Part shown: piece after piece, positions 59,607 through 64,000 of the stretch
Layout: every line of letters begins with the position of its first letter
Position numbering within the stretch: the stretch's first letter is position 1
NCBI GenBank assembly: GCA_963785415.1
Contig: CAWAVB010000001.1
Span: 1,488,001-1,552,000, forward strand
DNA from: Bog-793 sp963785415
GTDB lineage: Bacteria; Actinomycetota; Acidimicrobiia; Acidimicrobiales; Bog-793
Direction: 5' to 3'
Length of the DNA: 64,000 nucleotides
Program-made: the position numbers and the translations under genes
Notes under the pieces: model-generated
What the model saw: only the letters and a program-made list of their open reading frames with translations
Told to the model about the DNA's origin: nothing
Databases searched by the model: none

Positions 59607-60842
59607 ATGCAAATCCACGTAGGTACGACGAGGGCCCACGGCCCACGCCGGCGGCTCGGCCGTGCCGGGATGATGGGCGTCGCAGCCATCACTCTCGCCA
59701 GCACGCTCGGTGTCGGCGCCATCCTCGCATCACCCGGCGGCGCGGTGACGAAGCACCCGTCGACGACGCACGTCACGTCGCACGCCGCTCCGGCGCCGAC
59801 GATCACCGAGCTCGAGACGGAGCTGACGGCGCTCGAGTCGCAGTCGACGACGGGTGCCGGAACGCTCACTGAAGCCGGCTCCTCGCTTTTCTACCCGCTC
59901 TGGGAGGAATGGGCGGCGGGTAGCCCCCCGGTCACGCTCAACGTCGCGGCCGGTGGCTCCGGCCTGGGACAGTCCGAGGCGATCAACGGCGCGATCAACA
60001 TCGGCGCCTCGGACGCCTATCTGCCGCTCTCCACCCTCGAAGGAGTGCCGGCCGTTCTCAACATCCCGGTCGTCGTGTCGGCCCAGGAGGTCATCTACAA
60101 CGTTCCGGGCATCTCCGCCAAGAAGCACCTCAAGCTCAACGCGACGATTCTTAGCGGGATCTACGGCGGCACGATCACGAAGTGGAACGACTCATCGATC
60201 ACCGCGCTCAACCCCGGTGTGACGTTGCCGGACGCGACGATCGTCCCGGTTCGTCGTTCGGACTCAAGTGGTGACACGTTCCTGTTCACGTCGTACCTGT
60301 TCCGGGGCGACTCGTCGAGCTGGAACCACCCCTCCCCGTACGGTGGTCCGTCGCTCTTCTACGCGACGTGGCCGTCGGTCACCGGCGAGCTTGCTGAGAA
60401 CGGGAACACCGGGGTTCTCGCAGGGGTGAAGGCGACGCCTGACTCGGTCGGATACGTGGGCGTCGACTACCTGCCGTTGGCGGTCGCCGAGAAGGTCGGG
60501 TACGCGGCGCTGGAGAATGGCTCCGGCAACTACGAGACGGCCTCGGTGGGAACCGTGGACCAGGAGGTCGCGAGCTATAAGACGATCCCTTCGGACGCGG
60601 CGATCTCGATCATCGACTCGAAGTCCGCAAAGCACGGCTACCCGATCGTGAACTTTGAGTACGCGATCGTGCTGCGCAGGCAGTTGAGCCTGACGGACGC
60701 GGCCGCGATCCAGAAGACGCTCGCCTGGGCGATGGACCCGCGCTACGGCGCCTCGTCGAAGTTCCTCGGTCCGGTGTTGTTCAAGGCGCTTCCGACGGGC
60801 GCGCTCAACGTGGCCATCAAGTTGGTCAAGTTGATCAGCTAG
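59607..60842 (+). CDS. pstS: Phosphate-binding protein
   Basis: 411 residues from an ATG with AAAGGAGC upstream. An N-terminal signal segment (GMMGVAAITLASTLGVGAIL) has no lipobox cysteine, so it may be secreted or N-terminally anchored. Binding-site motifs are LTEAGSSLFYPLWEEW, GGSGLGQSEAINGAINIGAS, and RRSDSSGDTFLFTSYLF (phosphate loop). It delivers phosphate to PstCA outside the membrane. Confidence 0.93.
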   Translation: MQIHVGTTRAHGPRRRLGRAGMMGVAAITLASTLGVGAILASPGGAVTKHPSTTHVTSHAAPAPTITELETELTALESQSTTGAGTLTEAGSSLFYPLWEEWAAGSPPVTLNVAAGGSGLGQSEAINGAINIGASDAYLPLSTLEGVPAVLNIPVVVSAQEVIYNVPGISAKKHLKLNATILSGIYGGTITKWNDSSITALNPGVTLPDATIVPVRRSDSSGDTFLFTSYLFRGDSSSWNHPSPYGGPSLFYATWPSVTGELAENGNTGVLAGVKATPDSVGYVGVDYLPLAVAEKVGYAALENGSGNYETASVGTVDQEVASYKTIPSDAAISIIDSKSAKHGYPIVNFEYAIVLRRQLSLTDAAAIQKTLAWAMDPRYGASSKFLGPVLFKALPTGALNVAIKLVKLIS

Positions 60843-60887
60843 GCACAATTCGCCGATCACGAAAACGCCGAGTGAGTTCAGATCTCA

Positions 60888-62006
60888 GTGACTGAAGGAC
60901 AGATGGCTCACGAAGCCGGCGAGGTGGCCGGGGCGGAAGGTGCGCCCCGGCCACCTTCACTGCCCGGTGCCGCTTCGGGCGGGCCCGGCGGGGGCGCGCC
61001 GGCGCGGCGCCGACGTCGGATGCTCGAACGGGCGGTGGCGCTCGGCAGCGGGTTCATGGCGATCGTGCCGTTGGCGGCGCTCATCGCCATGCTCATCGTG
61101 CTCCTCGTGGAGGCGATGCCGTCCATCCGCTACAACGGGTTCAGCTTCGTCACGTCGAGCGTGTGGACGATCGGCAGCGTCTACGGGAAGATCCTCCACA
61201 CCCGCGGCGCCACCCACCTCGCCGGGGCGGCGTTCGGGTCGTGGCCGCTCATTGTCGGCACCCTGGAGTCATCGGCGATCGCCCTCGTGGTCGGGATGCC
61301 GATCGCCGTCGGAGCGGCCGTCCTCGTTGTGGAGAAGCTCCCCGCCCGGATCGGCGCCGGGATCGGGATCTGCCTCGAGATCCTCGCCGGGATCCCGAGT
61401 GTCGTGATCGGAGTCTGGGGGGCCCTCACGTTCGGTCCGTGGATCGCCAAGGAGATCTATCCGGTCCTCGCCCATCTGCCGAACTTCCCCCCGTTCAGCA
61501 TCTTCCGGGGCAACGTGGGCGACGGCCAGGGTCTTTTGACGAGCGGCCTCGTGCTTGCCGCGATGATCATCCCGATCATCGCGGCGACGACCCGTGACCT
61601 GTTGCGCCAGGTCCCCGAGACGACGAAGGAAGGCGCCGAGGCGCTCGGCATGACCGACGCCGAGGTCTTCCGGCGGGTCCAGGCCCGCTGGGTGCGAACG
61701 GGTGTGATCGGCGCGGCGGTGCTCGGGCTCGGCCGGGCGCTCGGCGAGACGATCGCCGTCGCGATCGTCAGCGGCAGCCAGGACCAGATCGTCCACAACG
61801 TCTACGGCGTCATGTCGACGATCGCGGCCACGATCGTGACGACGCTCGATGCCGCCCAGGCCGACCCGAGCGGCCTCGCGGTCCGCGCCCTCGCCGAGCT
61901 CGCGCTCGTGCTCCTCGTCATCACGCTCGTTGCCAACATCGGGGCACGCATCATCGTGCGGCGTTCCGCCCACGGTGCGGTGCTGCCCGTCGGGGCAGGG
62001 TTCTGA
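60888..62006 (+). CDS. pstC: Phosphate ABC transporter permease PstC
   Basis: 372 residues from a GTG; the ATG at 60903, with GAAGGA upstream, is an equally good start. About six helices follow a polar N-terminus. The coupling motif is EGAEALGMTDAEVFRRVQAR. GRALGETIAVAIVSGSQDQI is typical of PstC. The stop overlaps pstA (TGATG). Confidence 0.93.
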   Translation: MTEGQMAHEAGEVAGAEGAPRPPSLPGAASGGPGGGAPARRRRRMLERAVALGSGFMAIVPLAALIAMLIVLLVEAMPSIRYNGFSFVTSSVWTIGSVYGKILHTRGATHLAGAAFGSWPLIVGTLESSAIALVVGMPIAVGAAVLVVEKLPARIGAGIGICLEILAGIPSVVIGVWGALTFGPWIAKEIYPVLAHLPNFPPFSIFRGNVGDGQGLLTSGLVLAAMIIPIIAATTRDLLRQVPETTKEGAEALGMTDAEVFRRVQARWVRTGVIGAAVLGLGRALGETIAVAIVSGSQDQIVHNVYGVMSTIAATIVTTLDAAQADPSGLAVRALAELALVLLVITLVANIGARIIVRRSAHGAVLPVGAGF

Positions 62007-63034
62007 TGGCGACGATCCCGCTCTCCGCCGGGCCGGCCCGCCGCGCGCCGGCGGTGCCGGTCCGGATCTCCCGCCGGCGGCGGGTGATGAACGGGATGTG
62101 GTGGTGGGGCTGCGGCATCGGGCTCGCCTTTCTCGTCACGCCCGTGGTGTGGATCCTCTGGGGCGTGATCGCCCGCGGGGTCTCCGGGTGGCGTTGGAAC
62201 GTCATCTGGACGCCGGCGATCGGCGCCGGCGGCGGGCTCGCCAACGACATCGTGGGCACGCTGCTCATCACCTTCGGCGTGGCCGTGATCGCCGGTGTCG
62301 TCGGAGTTGGCAGCGGCATATACCTCGCCGAGTTCTGCCGGCCGGGGATCGTCTCCACCGTGCTGCGCAGCGCCTCCGAGGTGCTCTCGGGTGTGCCCTC
62401 GATCGTTTTCGGCTACGTGGGCTATATCGCGCTCGTCATCGGGCTGCACTGGAAGTTCTCGTTGCTCGCCGCGCTCATCGTGCTCTCGATGCTCGTCGTT
62501 CCCTACATCGCCAAGTCGACGGAGCTCGCCCTCAACCAGGTACCGCTCGCTTACCGCGAGGGCGGAGAAGCGCTCGGCATGGAGAAGTCCCACATGCTGC
62601 GTCGGGTGGTGCTGCGCTCAGCGGTGCCGGGCATGCTCACGGGACTCGTCGTCGCCATCGCCATCTCGATCGGCGAGACGGCGCCGCTGCTCTACACCGC
62701 CGGGTCGAGCACGGCCTACCCGACGGGGGCGCTCGTCCACTCGCCGGTCGGCTTCCTCACCTACGCCGTCTGGGCCGACTACAACAGCCCGTTCCCGTCG
62801 CAGCACGCCCTGGCGAACGACGCCGCGCTGATGCTCGTCGTCCTGGTCGTCGCCCTCATCATCGGCTCACGCCTCATCGTGCGGGCGACGCAGCGCTACT
62901 CGCCGAACCGGGCGCTCGCCGCGACGGGCAGGAAGCCGTGGCACCGCTTGTCCCGGGCGGGAAGGGATCAGGGAATCGCCGAGCTCTTCGGATCCGACGC
63001 CCCGCCGGCGGACCCGGACGAACTGGTTCAGTAG
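62006..63034 (+). CDS. pstA: Phosphate ABC transporter permease PstA
   Basis: 342 residues from an ATG. Six helices include NGMWWWGCGIGLAFLVTPVV and ADYNSPFPSQHALANDAALM, the latter a PstA landmark. The coupling motif is REGGEALGMEKSHMLRRVVL. It ends the operon and overlaps the convergent E1 gene by seven bases. No phoU follows. Confidence 0.93.
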   Translation: MATIPLSAGPARRAPAVPVRISRRRRVMNGMWWWGCGIGLAFLVTPVVWILWGVIARGVSGWRWNVIWTPAIGAGGGLANDIVGTLLITFGVAVIAGVVGVGSGIYLAEFCRPGIVSTVLRSASEVLSGVPSIVFGYVGYIALVIGLHWKFSLLAALIVLSMLVVPYIAKSTELALNQVPLAYREGGEALGMEKSHMLRRVVLRSAVPGMLTGLVVAIAISIGETAPLLYTAGSSTAYPTGALVHSPVGFLTYAVWADYNSPFPSQHALANDAALMLVVLVVALIIGSRLIVRATQRYSPNRALAATGRKPWHRLSRAGRDQGIAELFGSDAPPADPDELVQ

Positions 63035-64000
63035 GCGGCGAGGTCGCGCGCCGCGGCGGCGATGTCCGCGGTCTGCGGCAGGGTCGCCCCCTCGAGCCCC
63101 GGTTCGTAGCCGACCCAGGTGTCTTGCGCGCCCACGCGGCGCACGGGGGCGTCGAGGTCCCCGAAGCACTCCGCGGCGACGAAGGCGGCAACCTCGGCGC
63201 CGAAGCCGGATGTGACGATGTCCTCGTGGACGACGAGGCAGCGCGCCGTGCGGGCGACCGAGGCGGCGACCGCGCCCGCGTCCCAGGGCGCGAGGCAGCG
63301 CAGGTCGATCACCTCGGGCTCGACACCCTCGGCGGCGAGCTCCTCGGCGGCGACGAGCGAGCGCTGGACGGTCGCTCCCCAGGTCACGATCGTGAGGTCG
63401 CGCCCGGCCCGGGCGGTCGCGGCGAGCCCGGGCGGCACGACGTAATCCGGTCCGGGGTAGGGGTCCATCGCGTAGCGCTGGCGGAAAAGGTGCTTGTGCT
63501 CCAGGAAAAGGACGGGGTCCTCGCAGCGGAACGCGGCGCGCAGCATGCCCGCCACGTCGCGGGCCCGTGACGGGAACATGACAATGAGACCCGGGGTGTG
63601 GGTGAAGATCGACTCGCCCGACTGCGAGTGCCAGATCGCTCCGCCCCGCAGGTAGCCGCCGATCGCGACCCGCAGCACGAGGGGCACGCTGAACGCGCCG
63701 TTGGAGCGCCACCTCGTCGTCGCCGCCTCGGTGCGGATCTGCTGCATCGCGGTCCAGATGTAGTCGAAGAACTGGATCTCGACCGCCGGCCGCAGGCCGC
63801 GGACCGCCTGGCCGATGCCCCGCCCGACGATGTTCGCCTCGGCGAGCGGGGTGTTGTAGCAGCGGTCGTCGCCGAAGTCCCGTTGCAGCCCGCGGGTGAG
63901 CCCGAAGACGCCGCCGAGGCCGGGGAGTGTCTCGTCGGGCGAGTCGGCGACGTCCTGGCCGAAGACGCGCACCCGTTCGTCGGTCGCCATGACCTCGTGG
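63028..64000 (-). CDS. 2-oxoacid dehydrogenase E1 beta-type subunit or domain, 5' end cut by the window
   Basis: The frame is open to the right edge and the first in-window ATG (63990) follows HEV, as inside the usual first helix, so the true start lies outside. DERVRVFGQDVADS, then CYNTPLAEANIVGRGIGQAV and IQFFDYIWTAMQQIRTEAAT, are the pyrimidine-binding half of E1 beta. QSGESIFTHTPGLIVMFPS and the C-terminal VHEDIVTSGFGAEVAAFV complete the transketolase C-domain. It serves a pyruvate or branched-chain ketoacid dehydrogenase. It may be a separate beta subunit or the second half of a fused E1. Confidence 0.88.
   Translation of the reverse strand, partial: HEVMATDERVRVFGQDVADSPDETLPGLGGVFGLTRGLQRDFGDDRCYNTPLAEANIVGRGIGQAVRGLRPAVEIQFFDYIWTAMQQIRTEAATTRWRSNGAFSVPLVLRVAIGGYLRGGAIWHSQSGESIFTHTPGLIVMFPSRARDVAGMLRAAFRCEDPVLFLEHKHLFRQRYAMDPYPGPDYVVPPGLAATARAGRDLTIVTWGATVQRSLVAAEELAAEGVEPEVIDLRCLAPWDAGAVAASVARTARCLVVHEDIVTSGFGAEVAAFVAAECFGDLDAPVRRVGAQDTWVGYEPGLEGATLPQTADIAAAARDLAAY

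Overview
This is a high-GC, Gram-positive-type bacterial chromosome fragment. The gene set looks actinobacterial: SenX3-RegX3, ClpS followed by a DUF2017-type protein, an ArsR-Zur pair, an SCO6880-type secretion protein, and many GTG starts with 4-base start/stop overlaps. A hopanoid operon plus acetate, phosphate and metal genes would suit the class Acidimicrobiia, but that placement is inference. No rRNA, phage or CRISPR array was seen.

Bases 1 to about 14700 are a cell-surface polysaccharide region. It holds a GT4 glycosyltransferase cut by the left edge, two GT2 glycosyltransferases, a Wzx-type flippase, a GT-A-like protein, a methyltransferase, a compact five-gene operon for a CDP-linked, C-methylated 6-deoxyhexose (cytidylyltransferase, 4,6-dehydratase, C-methyltransferase, epimerase, reductase), and a large GT-C-like membrane protein. 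The first 7 kb is visibly less GC-rich and has long empty gaps, as expected for an exchanged surface island.

Bases 15-22 kb carry stress and redox regulation: a catalase with its own FUR-family repressor and candidate operator, a NUDIX hydrolase, a second FUR protein next to an Rrf2 protein, a YbjQ protein, a membrane protein, and DegV divergent from a MerR-TetR fusion regulator. Bases 22-31.4 kb are one tightly coupled hopanoid operon running from DXS through HpnC, HpnD, HpnE, a prenyl diphosphate synthase and squalene-hopene cyclase to HpnH, with a 28-codon coupled ORF before hpnH. Then come tRNA-Ala, an acetate transporter divergent from acetyl-CoA synthetase (acs, flanked by about 110-bp imperfect inverted repeats), a PfkB kinase with an altered motif, a Ni/Co permease, and an ArsR-Zur pair divergent from a zinc ABC importer with two different permeases. 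PPK2, a PHP phosphoesterase and PurF follow.

Bases 45.5-49.4 kb hold tRNA-Phe, tRNA-Asp, a secreted seven-bladed beta-propeller, an IS607-family element (frameshifted recombinase, intact TnpB) and tRNA-Glu. Bases 49.4-63 kb are a phosphate-regulation neighbourhood: senX3-regX3-clpS-DUF2017 leftward and pstB-pstS-pstC-pstA rightward. Between them sits a five-gene minimal type IV secretion-like cassette (pilin-like protein, VirB6-like protein, SCO6880, VirB4-type ATPase, VirD4-type ATPase) with no relaxase or integrase. This is the best candidate for an under-described system. The right edge cuts a thiamine-diphosphate E1 dehydrogenase beta-type gene.
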